Notes: generated from the sequence alone by a model not told the origin. A stretch of DNA of 64,000 nt from DASWOJ01 sp964250755 (GCA_964250755.1 CAXUHB010000001.1:434001-498000); one strand, 5' to 3'. Positions 42,511-50,698 are shown, counted from the first letter of the stretch. Numbers and translations: made by a program.

Positions 42511-43200
42511 TTACGCCCTTGCGGCCTCGTCCACAGCGGCCCATCCGAAGCGCAGCATAGGCAGCGCCGCCGCGCCAAGGTTCACGATGGCGTTCACCAG
42601 CCCCGGCCCGGTCGTAGCCTCCAGCGGCATGTCCCGGCGCACCATGAAGGAGCGCAGGCGGATTGCGTCCGCCACCTGGCTGCCCTTCAAGTTGTCAAAT
42701 CCCTTCGGCATACGGGTCAGCGCATCGGACCGGTCCATTGCCGACCCGGCCCCGGCCAACTCCGCCTCCATCGCCAGGAAGCGGTCCGGCTGCACCCGGA
42801 TGCTCTCGCAGATCGAATCCAGCACGTCCGGTTCCGGCCGATGGAACGCGGCAGCCACGAAGCAGCCTTCGGGCGCGAAATGGAATCAGAGCAGCCCGGC
42901 CCCGCCCTTGCAGCTGCCCTGGCGATGCCAGGCCGCGCCCACTTGCGTCTTGTAGGGCGACTTGTCGCCGCTGAACCGGGTGTCTCGGTGGATGCGGAGG
43001 CTGGACCGCTTGGGGTCGCTCTCCGGCGGCAGGCCCCGCCGGGCCAACTCGGCTGAGACATCAACGATCAGCCGGGCGAATGGCTGCTTGACCGACGTCT
43101 CGTAGATGCTGCGGTTCGCCTCGAACCAGAGCTTGTTGTTGTTAAGCCCCAACTCGATCAGAAAGCGGTAGGCGGCCGGGGTAAAGCCCGTGGAAGGGAC
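42511..43200 (-). pseudogene. DUF2461 (TIGR02453-type) protein gene with premature in-frame TGA
   Basis: The translation shows a nearly complete DUF2461 protein: GFTPAAYRFLIELGLNNNKLWFEANRSIY from about 43188, then DPKRSSLRIHRDTRFSGDKSPYKTQVGA. It reaches GAGLL, a TGA stop at 42886-42888, and resumes in the same frame with FHFAPEGCFVAAAFHRPEPDVLDSI to 42511. The codon at the expected start position (43198-43200) is GTC, and no good start is found before a stop further upstream. A lost start and one nonsense codon with an otherwise clean frame suggest recent decay. Confidence 0.75.
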
Positions 43201-43224
43201 GGGGCGGCCCGGCCGCCATGCAGG

Positions 43225-43563
43225 CTAGGCGTCGGCCTGATGAGGAACACCCTTCTCGGTCAGCATCGTCTCCAGCTCGCCGGACTGATACATCTCGGTC
43301 ACGATGTCGCAGCCGCCGACGAACTCGCCGGCGACGTAAAGCTGCGGCACCGTCGGCCAGTTGCTGAACGCCTTGATGCCGTCGCGCAGCTCCGGGTCTT
43401 CCAGCACGTTCGCAGTTTGGAACGGCACGCCCATGTGGGTCAGGATCTGCACCACCCGGGCGGAGAAGCCGCACTGCGGGAACATGGCATTGCCCTTCAT
43501 GTAGAGCATGACGGGATTGGCGGTGATCTCGCCTTGAATGCGCTCGGCGACGGGGGTGCTCAT
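43225..43563 (-). CDS. grxD: Monothiol glutaredoxin (Grx4/GrxD type)
   Basis: A 112-residue CGFS-type glutaredoxin, with the active site at C31-G-F-S in MFPQCGFSARVV and the glutathione-binding WPTVPQLYVAGEFVGGCDI. CGFS glutaredoxins bind a glutathione-ligated [2Fe-2S] cluster and work with BolA proteins in Fe-S delivery and iron signalling. It follows bolA by 12 bp with an AGGAG site. The pair lies downstream of purL, the common alphaproteobacterial order. Confidence 0.95.
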   Translation of the reverse strand: MSTPVAERIQGEITANPVMLYMKGNAMFPQCGFSARVVQILTHMGVPFQTANVLEDPELRDGIKAFSNWPTVPQLYVAGEFVGGCDIVTEMYQSGELETMLTEKGVPHQADA

Positions 43564-43575
43564 GAGTGTTGGCTC

Positions 43576-43809
43576 CTATTGCGGGTGGGAGGTCTGCAGG
43601 GCCAGGGCGTGCAGCTCGCCGCCCATGCGGCCGCGCAGGGCGGCATAGACCATCTGGTGCTGCTGGACGCGGGAGCGTCCGCGGAAGGACTCGCTGACGA
43701 CGGTGGCTGCGTAGTGGTCGCCATCCCCGGCCAGGTCCTCAATGACGACCTTAGCGTCGGGCAGGGCGGCCCGGATCAGGGCCTCGATCTCGCTTGCGAC
43801 CATCGCCAT
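43576..43809 (-). CDS. bolA: BolA-family protein
   Basis: A 77-residue BolA/YrbA-type protein with helix SEIEALIRAALPDAKVVIEDLAGDGDHYAATVVSESFRG and conserved RVQQHQMVYAALRGRMGGELHALAL. It forms a cluster-bridged complex with CGFS glutaredoxin, encoded next. The ATG at 43809 has GGAG about 9 nt upstream inside the purL end; an ATG two codons later is possible. Confidence 0.93.
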   Translation of the reverse strand: MAMVASEIEALIRAALPDAKVVIEDLAGDGDHYAATVVSESFRGRSRVQQHQMVYAALRGRMGGELHALALQTSHPQ

Positions 43810-43812
43810 GGG

Positions 43813-45987
43813 TCAGGACTCCATCCAGGCCGGGAAGAAGCGCTCATGCGCGCTCCGCAACCGTTCCAGCGATATGAGCATGCCGCCTGGCAGTGTCAAA
43901 CCGTCGCCGCCCGACGTGCCAAGGCGGGTGGCGGGCACGCCCGCGGCGGCGGCGGCGGCCAGGATGGGGGCGGGGTCGGGAGCAGCCAAGACGTAGCGGG
44001 ACTGGTCCTCGCCGAACCAGAAGGCATGGCCACCGTCATGGTCCAGCATCGCGCCGGTGTTGCCGGACAGGGCCATTTCCGCGACGGCGACCAGCAGCCC
44101 GCCATCCGACACATCGTGGCAGGCGCGGACGCTGCCGCACAGGATCAGCCCGCGCACGAGGTCGCCGTTGCGGCGCTCGGCGGCCAAGTCCACCGGCGGG
44201 GGTGGCCCGTCCTCACGCCCGGCGACCTCGCGCATCCATAGGGACTGGCCGAGCCAACCCGCGGTGTCCCCGATCAGGACCAGGTGCAGGCCGGGCTGCA
44301 ACGCTTGGCCGACGCAGGCGTCCGCCCGGTCCAGCACGCCTAGTCCGCCGATGGCGGGGGTGGGCAGGATGCCGCGGCCCTCGGTCTCGTTATACAGACT
44401 GACGTTGCCGCTCACGACCGGGAAGTCCAGCGCTACGCAGGCCGCTGCCATCCCGCGTATGCTGGCGGCGAACTGGCCCATGATCTCGGGCTTCTCGGGG
44501 TTGCCGAAGTTCATGTTGTCGGTGATCGCCAGCGGCCGTGCGCCCACGGCGGTCAGGTTGCGCCATGCTTCGGCCACGGCCTGCATCCCCCCGGCCTCGG
44601 CGTCGGCGGCGCAGTAGCGGGGGGTGCAGTCGGTGGTCAGGGCGAGGGCGAGGTCGTGGCCCTCGATGCGGACGACGGCGGCGTCGGCGCCGCCGGGCCG
44701 CTTCACGGTCTGCCCGCCGATGGTGCTGTCATACTGGTTCCACACCCATGCGCGGGAGCACAGGTCGGGGCAGCCGATCAAGGTTTCCAGCGCGGCGGCC
44801 AGGCCCACCGGGTCCGGCACGTCGCCCAGCAGCGGACGCTTGGGCGTGTCCACCGTGGGCCGGTGATACAGCGGCGCCTGCTCCGCCAGCGGGTCCAGCG
44901 GGATGTCGGCCATCACCTGCCCGGCGTGGCGCACGACGATGCGCCCGGTATCGGTCAGGTGGCCGATCACCGCGAAGTCCAGCTCCCACTTTTCGAAGAT
45001 CGCGCGGGCCACGTCCTGCCGGTCCGGGCGCAGCACCATCAGCATACGTTCCTGGGACTCCGACAGCATCATCTCGTAGGCGGTCATGCCCGCTTCGCGC
45101 TGCGGCACCATGTCCAGGTCCAGCTCGATGCCGACGCCGCCCTTGCCCGCCATCTCCACGCTGCTGCTCGTCAGCCCGGCGGCGCCCATATCCTGGATGC
45201 CGATGATCGCATCCGTCGCCATCAGCTCCAGGCACGCCTCGATCAGCAGCTTCTCGGTGAAGGGGTCGCCGACCTGGACGGTGGGACGCTTCTCTTCCGA
45301 GTCCTTGCCGAACTCGGTGCTGGCCATCGTCGCGCCGTGGATGCCGTCACGCCCGGTCTTGCTGCCGACATAGACGACGGGGTTGCCGACGCCGGCGGCG
45401 GCGCTGAGGAAGATGCGGTCCGCCGGGGCGATCCCGACCGTCATGGCGTTGACCAGCGGGTTGCCGTTGTAGGCCGGGTGGAAGTTGACCTCGCCCCCCA
45501 CGGTCGGCACGCCGACGCAGTTGCCGTAGCCGCCGATGCCGCGCACCACCCCGTCCACGATGCGCCGGGTGCGCGGGTCGGCGGGATCGCCGAAGCGCAA
45601 CGCGTTCAGGTTGGCGACGGGCCGCGCGCCCATCGTGAACACGTCCCGCAGGATACCGCCGACGCCGGTTGCCGCGCCCTGGTAGGGTTCGATGAAGCTC
45701 GGGTGATTGTGGCTCTCCATCTTGAATATGGCGGCCAGCCCGTCCCCGATGGCGACGACGCCGGCGTTCTCGCCGGGGCCGTGGATGACCCAGGGGGCGG
45801 TGGTCGGCAGGGTTTTCAGCCAGACGCGGCTGGATTTGTAGGAGCAGTGCTCCGACCACATCACGCTGAAGATGCCCAGCTCCGTCAGGCTGGGCGTGCG
45901 GCCCATGATGGCCAGCACGCGGCCATACTCCTCGGCAGACAGGCCGAACTCGCGGGCGAGCGCTTGATTGGCTTCACGGTCCTGCAC
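43813..45987 (-). CDS. purL: Phosphoribosylformylglycinamidine synthase subunit PurL
   Basis: The 724-residue ATP-dependent synthetase subunit of FGAM synthase, fourth step of purine synthesis. Blocks: TELGIFSVMWSEHCSYKSSR with its catalytic histidine, KMESHNHPSFIEPYQGAATGVGGILRDVFTMGARPVA, GIQDMGAAGLTSSS and AITDNMNFGNPEKPEIMG. The start is placed at a GTG (45987) that gives the family N-terminus MQDREANQALAREFGLS. The frame stays open another 120 codons upstream through unrelated sequence. It works with PurQ and PurS encoded upstream, but a 1.7-kb cassette separates it from purQ. Confidence 0.94.
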   Translation of the reverse strand: MQDREANQALAREFGLSAEEYGRVLAIMGRTPSLTELGIFSVMWSEHCSYKSSRVWLKTLPTTAPWVIHGPGENAGVVAIGDGLAAIFKMESHNHPSFIEPYQGAATGVGGILRDVFTMGARPVANLNALRFGDPADPRTRRIVDGVVRGIGGYGNCVGVPTVGGEVNFHPAYNGNPLVNAMTVGIAPADRIFLSAAAGVGNPVVYVGSKTGRDGIHGATMASTEFGKDSEEKRPTVQVGDPFTEKLLIEACLELMATDAIIGIQDMGAAGLTSSSVEMAGKGGVGIELDLDMVPQREAGMTAYEMMLSESQERMLMVLRPDRQDVARAIFEKWELDFAVIGHLTDTGRIVVRHAGQVMADIPLDPLAEQAPLYHRPTVDTPKRPLLGDVPDPVGLAAALETLIGCPDLCSRAWVWNQYDSTIGGQTVKRPGGADAAVVRIEGHDLALALTTDCTPRYCAADAEAGGMQAVAEAWRNLTAVGARPLAITDNMNFGNPEKPEIMGQFAASIRGMAAACVALDFPVVSGNVSLYNETEGRGILPTPAIGGLGVLDRADACVGQALQPGLHLVLIGDTAGWLGQSLWMREVAGREDGPPPPVDLAAERRNGDLVRGLILCGSVRACHDVSDGGLLVAVAEMALSGNTGAMLDHDGGHAFWFGEDQSRYVLAAPDPAPILAAAAAAGVPATRLGTSGGDGLTLPGGMLISLERLRSAHERFFPAWMES

Positions 45988-46347
45988 TGCGGTCAACTCG
46001 GGGTTGTGGCGCGAATGGGGTAGTGGGTTCGGGAGGGGCGTGCAAGGCGGAACAGGAGGCGCGAGGGCCAGTCGGAAAGGTGGGCCGGCCCAGAGCAAAG
46101 GACGAGGACTGAGCCAAAATCCCTCGTGGCCCACCTCCACAAGGGTTTCAAAGGCGGCAGTGTGAGTAATGATGAGACGGAACTCGTATGCCACCTCGTC
46201 CCATCCAGACGTATCCTGGCGCAAATCCCAAGTTGGACGGGAAGCCTCCTCAAGGGTCAGCGTACGTAAGCGAAGGCGTTCAGGCGCGACAAGATGCCAA
46301 AGAAAGTTGGTAGGACCAGCGGTGAAGTCCTCTGCTGTCGTGGGCAC
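45988..46347 (-). other. Open frame of 120 codons fused in frame to purL
   Basis: From a GTG at 46347 the frame runs without a stop into purL. Its first part (LWHLVAPERLRLRTLTLEEA, WDEVAYEFRLIITHTAAFET) looks protein-like, while the part next to purL is Pro-rich. It could be the truncated last gene of the PIN/RHH cassette, with its stop lost, or noncoding. No family recognised and no strong ribosome-binding site. Confidence 0.3.
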
Positions 46348-46400
46348 GAGTCCCGATCTTGGGGTCGTGGGTGAACCTGACCTCGCTTGGGCCTGGCCGA

Positions 46401-46958
46401 TCAGACGGACCCGGCGGCATTGCGGTCCGGAGGCCAGAAGGTCCGTGTCGCATGAAACTGTCTGTGGCAGTGGCAGGCAGAGGACCGGGTGCAGTGGTGC
46501 CGCTGTCCAGAACGGGCACAGCGCATGTTGAACATTGCGATCATCTGGTTCGCAAGCTGCTTCGCCCGCTCCGAAGCTGGAGCATAATGGCCCTGTCTGG
46601 TGTACTCGCCGCGCTCGGCAAGGATGCGGGTGACGTGAGGGCTGTAGGCAAGCTTCGTGCGCCAGTTCTCAAGGTAGCGGGATTGCAAATCGAGTGTGAT
46701 GAAGCGGTTGGCTTTTCGGTGCCGACCAATCACGGTGACTTTCTCTGCACCCATCCCCCAATACGCCATGGCGAAGAACACCTTGGCGCCAGGAGCAAGA
46801 TGCTTGGTGCCGTGCCGAATATCAGTTCCGCCGGGACCGTAAGGCCGATCTTCGACGACGTTGGCGACGGCGCACCAGGACGGGCCGGGGTCGTCCAAGG
46901 ACAGCGGCTGCCCGTCCTGGCCAAACAATGCCTTCTTGGCAGCGTTGCCAGCGCTCAC
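46401..46958 (-). CDS. Hypothetical protein, third gene of the PIN/RHH cassette
   Basis: A 185-residue soluble protein. Residues 25-145 look like a real domain (WCAVANVVEDRPYGPGG, KVFFAMAYWGMGAEKVTVIGRHRKANRFITLDL, RYLENWRTKLAYSPHVTRILAERG). The last 40 residues are Cys/His/Arg-rich and may be an out-of-frame tail. Its ATG overlaps the antitoxin stop by 4 nt, so it is translated from the toxin-antitoxin transcript. Possibly an uncharacterised immunity or effector-associated family; no function assigned. Confidence 0.55.
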   Translation of the reverse strand: MSAGNAAKKALFGQDGQPLSLDDPGPSWCAVANVVEDRPYGPGGTDIRHGTKHLAPGAKVFFAMAYWGMGAEKVTVIGRHRKANRFITLDLQSRYLENWRTKLAYSPHVTRILAERGEYTRQGHYAPASERAKQLANQMIAMFNMRCARSGQRHHCTRSSACHCHRQFHATRTFWPPDRNAAGSV

Positions 46959-47215
46959 GGCGCGACGTCTGGCGGCAACTCGTCGCCGGGTTCGGGCGGG
47001 TTGTGATTGCCGACGCGGGACAGGGTGTCCAAGCCCCGGGCGGGGCTGGACCGCGCGGCGCGGGTGGCGAAGTAGTGCTCGGTTTCAGCTTGGGAGCCGG
47101 CATGGGCCGCGATGATGAACAGCAAGTATTGGTCCAGGCTCGCGCCGGCCCGCTCGGCCTGCGCGGCGATGGTGGCTTCGAGGTCGTCGGGCAGGTCAAG
47201 CGAAAGGACGCTCAT
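46955..47215 (-). CDS. RHH-type antitoxin, partner of the PIN toxin
   Basis: An 86-residue protein whose N-terminus reads like a ribbon-helix-helix (SVLSLDLPDDLEATIAAQAERAGASLDQYLLFIIAAHA). The acidic, proline-rich C-terminus (NPPEPGDELPPDVAP) is typical of toxin-binding tails. It overlaps the upstream PIN gene by 4 nt and the downstream unknown gene by 4 nt. The order toxin-antitoxin is the reverse of classical vapBC but is seen with COG1569-type PIN proteins. Confidence 0.7.
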   Translation of the reverse strand: MSVLSLDLPDDLEATIAAQAERAGASLDQYLLFIIAAHAGSQAETEHYFATRAARSSPARGLDTLSRVGNHNPPEPGDELPPDVAP

Positions 47216-47643
47216 GTGATCTTCCTCAGGGTGTCGGCCGGCACCTCGACCGCGATGCCGAAGCCTAGCGCCGGGGCGCACAGGTCCCACAAGTTGAAAC
47301 TGGTGATGACGTCCGCCAGGCCGTTCACCGCCGCGTCCACCACCAAGTCGTCGCCACTGTCCAGTGACTGCGGCCGCCAACGGACCCTGATCGCAACCGG
47401 ACGGCATACGGTGCAGAGGGCATCGAGGAAGTCGAGCGCTTGGTGGGCCGAAGCTGCCGCCTGCACCAGGGTTTCGGGACGAAGCAGGACGGCCTCGTAT
47501 TCAAGCATCAAGGCGGTGGAGGCAACGATGGTGATCTTGTCCGGGTCGGAAAGCGCCGCTTGCAGCAACCGGCGCGATGCGCCCATCCTGCTTACGAAGC
47601 CCGACCGGACCACGGAGGTGTCGAGCAGAACGCGCATTGTCAC
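47212..47643 (-). CDS. PIN-domain toxin (COG1569/PF13470-like)
   Basis: A 143-residue putative ribonuclease toxin. PIN acidic residues are present: the aspartate in RVLLDTSVVRSG at the N-terminus, a glutamate in ALMLEYEAVL near residue 48, and the DD and later D in SGDDLVVDAAVNGLADVITSFN near 95-108. The family cleaves RNA with a metal ion and is neutralised by a partner; here the RHH gene overlaps its end. Confidence 0.8.
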   Translation of the reverse strand: MTMRVLLDTSVVRSGFVSRMGASRRLLQAALSDPDKITIVASTALMLEYEAVLLRPETLVQAAASAHQALDFLDALCTVCRPVAIRVRWRPQSLDSGDDLVVDAAVNGLADVITSFNLWDLCAPALGFGIAVEVPADTLRKIT

Positions 47644-47720
47644 GCCGCCTCCGACGTTACCAGCCCCGGAGAGGACCTACCCGTTGGGAGCCTGGCTGCT
47701 GCGTGGAGGAGGACGTGTCC

Positions 47721-48413
47721 TCACGCGGCCAGCGCCTCCGTCACGCCCGCAAACAACGGCAACCCATCCGTCCCGCCCATCAGTGGGTCCACCAAGTCCT
47801 CGGGATGCGGCATCAGCCCCATCACCCGCGCATCCCCGCTGACAATGCCCGCAATGTTTCGCGCCGACCCGTTGGCGTTCGCCGCCGCCGTCGCCTCGCC
47901 CGCTGGCGTCACGTAGCGGAACAGCACCAGACCGTCCCCCTCCAGCCGGTTCAGCGTCGCATCATCGGCAAAGTAGTTGCCGTCCCCATGCGCCATCGGC
48001 GCCCGGAACACCTGGCCCGGCGCATAGTGCCCCGTCCAGGGCGTGTCTGCCCGCTCCACCCGCAGGTGGCAGTCCTGCGACAGGAAGCGCAGCCCGGCGT
48101 TCCGCAGGAGCGCGCCAGGCAGCAGCCCAGCCTCCGTCAACACCTGAAATCCGTTGCAGACGCCCAGCACGTGCCCGCCCCGCCCAGCGAAGTCCCGCAC
48201 GGCACCCATGACGGGCGACCGCGCGGCCATCGCGCCGCAGCGGAGGTAGTCGCCGTGGCTGAACCCGCCGGGCAGGACCACCAGGTCCAGCCCGGCCAGG
48301 TCGGTGTCGCCGTGCCACACCATGCGCGGGCGCAGGCCCGTCGCACGGTGCAGGGCGATGGCCATGTCGCGCTCCCGGTTGGTGCCGGGGAACACGACGA
48401 TGCCTGCCTTCAT
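47721..48413 (-). CDS. purQ: Phosphoribosylformylglycinamidine synthase subunit PurQ
   Basis: The 230-residue glutamine amidotransferase subunit of FGAM synthase. The class I nucleophile is the Cys in GGHVLGVCNGFQVL, and the His/Glu pair lies in GLMPHPEDLVDPLMG near the C-terminus. The N-terminus KAGIVVFPGTNRERDMAIAL is standard. It delivers ammonia to PurL. It begins 18 bp after the Rap1a/Tai-type gene, and the PIN/RHH cassette follows it. Confidence 0.96.
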   Translation of the reverse strand: MKAGIVVFPGTNRERDMAIALHRATGLRPRMVWHGDTDLAGLDLVVLPGGFSHGDYLRCGAMAARSPVMGAVRDFAGRGGHVLGVCNGFQVLTEAGLLPGALLRNAGLRFLSQDCHLRVERADTPWTGHYAPGQVFRAPMAHGDGNYFADDATLNRLEGDGLVLFRYVTPAGEATAAANANGSARNIAGIVSGDARVMGLMPHPEDLVDPLMGGTDGLPLFAGVTEALAA

Positions 48414-48431
48414 GGTTCCGTCCTCAAGCAG

Positions 48432-48803
48432 CTAGCGGCAGGCGAACCGCTCGCGCAGCGCATCCGCCACCACGCCCGACGCCTGGCGGGTGCCGGCCTC
48501 GGGATGCTGACGTATCCAGGCCACCACGGTGTCGCGCTGCTGGATGCCCGTCACCTGCTCCGGCACGCAGACGTAGCCCGGCAGCGTGCCGCCCTTGCTG
48601 CCGTCCTGCGGGCGCAACTCCTGATACAGGCTCATGGAGTCGCTCACGCCCTCAATGTAGGCGGTGCAGCTGTTGGCCATCTTGGCGTCGCGGCTGGTGC
48701 AGAGCGCCGCCAGCTTGGTGCCGTTGACCGCGGAGAAGCGGGCGGCCTCCGCATGGGACGCCAGGCCGAGCAGGACGGCTGAGGCAAGCAGCAGGGTCTT
48801 CAT
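48432..48803 (-). CDS. Exported Rap1a/Tai-type protein inside the pur operon
   Basis: A 123-residue protein with signal peptide MKTLLLASAVLLGLASHAEA. A compact domain follows with paired cysteines (AALCTSRD...NSCTAYIEGV and YVCVPE...RFACR), the layout of the Rap1a/Tai (PF18602-like) domain named after type VI secretion immunity proteins. It overlaps purS by 4 nt and precedes purQ by 18 bp, so it is produced with purine enzymes. Its role in the periplasm is unknown; no type VI genes are in the window. Confidence 0.7.
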   Translation of the reverse strand: MKTLLLASAVLLGLASHAEAARFSAVNGTKLAALCTSRDAKMANSCTAYIEGVSDSMSLYQELRPQDGSKGGTLPGYVCVPEQVTGIQQRDTVVAWIRQHPEAGTRQASGVVADALRERFACR

Positions 48804-49042
48804 GGCGTGATCTCCACATGGAAGCGTTCGATGACAGTGTTGGCCAACAAGCGGCGGGCCATCGCCTCCGCCTCCAACTTGGCAGCGGCCGGGTCGGTTG
48901 CGTCCAGGTCCAACTCGATGACCTTGCCGGCCCGGACCTCGCCCACGCCGTTGAAGCCCAGGGAGTGCAAGGCGTGGCCGATGGCTCGGCCCTGCGGGTC
49001 CAGCACGCCGTCCTTCAGCATGACGGTGACGGTGGCTCTCAC
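48800..49042 (-). CDS. purS: Phosphoribosylformylglycinamidine synthase subunit PurS
   Basis: An 80-residue structural subunit that bridges PurL and PurQ. It shows the PurS pattern TVTVMLKDGVLDPQGRAIGHALHSLGF...VRAGKVIELDL and ends with NTVIERFHVEI. The start is a GTG at 49042, overlapping the purC end by 4 nt. Small, but well supported by order purC-purS-purQ. Confidence 0.93.
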   Translation of the reverse strand: MRATVTVMLKDGVLDPQGRAIGHALHSLGFNGVGEVRAGKVIELDLDATDPAAAKLEAEAMARRLLANTVIERFHVEITP

Positions 49043-49803
49043 TGCATCGCCTCCGGCCCCTTCATGTCGTTGTTGCCGGCCTCCGGCAGGATGCCCAGGC
49101 GGCGGGCGACCTCCTGATAGGCTTCCTCCACTTTGCCCAGGTCGCGGCGGAAACGGTCCTTGTCCATCTTCTCGTTGGTCTTGCTGTCCCACAGGCGGCA
49201 GTTGTCCGGGCTGATCTCGTCGGCCAGGACCAGGCGCATGTCGTCGTCCTCCCACAACCGCCCGAACTCCAGCTTGAAGTCCACCAGGGTGATGCCAACG
49301 CCCAGGAACAGGCCGGACAGGAAGTCGTTGACCCGCAAGGTCAGGCTCACGATGTCGTCCATGTCCTGCGTGCTGGCCCAGCCGAAGGCGGTGATGTGCT
49401 CCTCGCCGACCATCGGGTCGTTCAGGGCGTCATTCTTGAAGTAGTACTCGATGATGCTGCGGGGCAGCCGGGTGCCCTCGGTGATGCCCAGCCGGGTGGA
49501 CAGGCTGCCGGCGGCGACGTTGCGGACGACGACCTCCAGCGGGATGATCTCGACCTCGCGGATCAGCTGCTCGCGCATGTTCAGGCGGCGGACGAAATGG
49601 GTGGGGACGCCGATGTCGGCCAGGCGCATCATCAGGTATTCGCTGATGCGATTGTTCAGCACGCCCTTGCCGGTGATCGTGCCCTTCTTGGCGCCGTTGC
49701 CGGCGGTGGCGTCGTCCTTGAAATACTGCACCAGCGTGCCGGGTTCCGGCCCCTCGAACAGCACCTTGGCCTTGCCTTCGTAGATCTGCCGGCGGCGTGC
49801 CAT
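49039..49803 (-). CDS. purC: Phosphoribosylaminoimidazole-succinocarboxamide synthase (SAICAR synthetase)
   Basis: A 254-residue enzyme adding aspartate to CAIR in purine synthesis. Markers are YEGKAKVLFEGPEPGTLVQYFKDDATA at the N-terminus, EVVVRNVAAGSL, and LVDFKLEFGR with LADEISPDNCRLWD. Length and motifs are standard. It leads the purC-purS-(Rap1a)-purQ unit. Confidence 0.97.
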   Translation of the reverse strand: MARRRQIYEGKAKVLFEGPEPGTLVQYFKDDATAGNGAKKGTITGKGVLNNRISEYLMMRLADIGVPTHFVRRLNMREQLIREVEIIPLEVVVRNVAAGSLSTRLGITEGTRLPRSIIEYYFKNDALNDPMVGEEHITAFGWASTQDMDDIVSLTLRVNDFLSGLFLGVGITLVDFKLEFGRLWEDDDMRLVLADEISPDNCRLWDSKTNEKMDKDRFRRDLGKVEEAYQEVARRLGILPEAGNNDMKGPEAMQ

Positions 49804-49904
49804 TGCGGGGAAGCTCCTATCCTGCGCCGCCCGGGAGGGACGCGCGCGGGGCCGCTATAGCAGGGCAGGGGCGGTGCCGCCACGCCCCGCGGCACCGGGC
49901 GGGA

Positions 49905-50654
49905 TCATTCCGTCGGCAACGCTGGGGCCGGGGCTGGCAGCGGCACCCGCCGGAACGGCGCCGCATCCGGCGGCCCGGCGGCGAACAGCCACACCGGCGC
50001 ACCCTGCCGCGGCAGCGCAAGCAGGGAGCTGCACACCGTCCCGAAGCCGCCCTGCGGCGGCACGTTGATCGCAGCCTCGCCCCCTGTCCGGTCCGCCAGC
50101 AGCGCTTGCCATGCCGCCCAGTCCCCGCGCGCCGGGTCGGGCGGCGGGGCCGCCCGGAACCGCGGCAGGTGCGCCGCGCCGCGCGGGCTGGCGGGATCAT
50201 CCGGGTCGTGCGCGGTCACGATATGGACGCCGGCAGGCAGCTCCCGCGCATCCGGGCGGCCCTTGCCCAAGCCCCGGATGAACCATGCGGCATCCCGGTC
50301 GGCGACCACCATGTTGAACGTGCGATACGTCCCGGCGTCCAGGCCGAGGAGCGTTGTCACGGCAGCGCGCGCGCTGGGGCGGGACGCCGCCGACAGCGGC
50401 AGGTCGCCGCGGCTCAGCTTGCCCGGCGCCGGGCCAAGGCTGCCGGGGCGGTTGAGCACCGCTGCGGCAACGTGCGGACCCACGGCCATCCAGGTGCCGC
50501 CGCCCAGCCGGTCCCGGCCTGCGACGACGCCGGGCCGCTCCGGCCACCAGGACCCCGGGGCGTCCCAGGGACGGTCGAAACGTTCGTCGCGGTTGGCAGC
50601 GAGCAGAAGCGGCCAGGAGTGGCCGGGGCGGAGGCTTAGGAGGACGGTGCACAC
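49905..50654 (-). CDS. NRDE-family protein (TANGO2-like)
   Basis: A 249-residue protein whose N-terminus carries the family signature: MCTVLLSL, then AANRDERFDRP (the NRDE motif), then GGTWMAV. This is the TANGO2/HRG-9 type, linked to heme trafficking or lipid metabolism in eukaryotes; the bacterial role is unsettled. An N-terminal cysteine at position 2 and an Ntn-hydrolase-like fold are known for the family. The start is a GTG inside the 3' arm of a stable hairpin, with no Shine-Dalgarno sequence visible. Confidence 0.88.
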   Translation of the reverse strand: MCTVLLSLRPGHSWPLLLAANRDERFDRPWDAPGSWWPERPGVVAGRDRLGGGTWMAVGPHVAAAVLNRPGSLGPAPGKLSRGDLPLSAASRPSARAAVTTLLGLDAGTYRTFNMVVADRDAAWFIRGLGKGRPDARELPAGVHIVTAHDPDDPASPRGAAHLPRFRAAPPPDPARGDWAAWQALLADRTGGEAAINVPPQGGFGTVCSSLLALPRQGAPVWLFAAGPPDAAPFRRVPLPAPAPALPTE

Positions 50655-50678
50655 GGCGGCAGGTCAGCCGCCGTGCGC
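50649..50678 (-). promoter_or_regulatory. Hairpin overlapping the NRDE start codon
   Basis: On the transcript a perfect 9-bp stem CACGGCGGC / GCCGCCGUG surrounds a 6-nt loop and extends by G-U, C-G and G-C pairs to 12 bp. The last three bases of the core stem are the GUG start codon of the NRDE gene. The structure would hide the initiation codon unless opened. Confidence 0.55.
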
Positions 50679-50698
50679 GGCCGTGTCAACCGGGACGG

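Noticed and set aside
43142..43474. Minus-strand frame over grxD starting MRLLRPGG
   Set aside because: Out-of-frame shadow of grxD; the CGFS glutaredoxin frame is clearly the real one.
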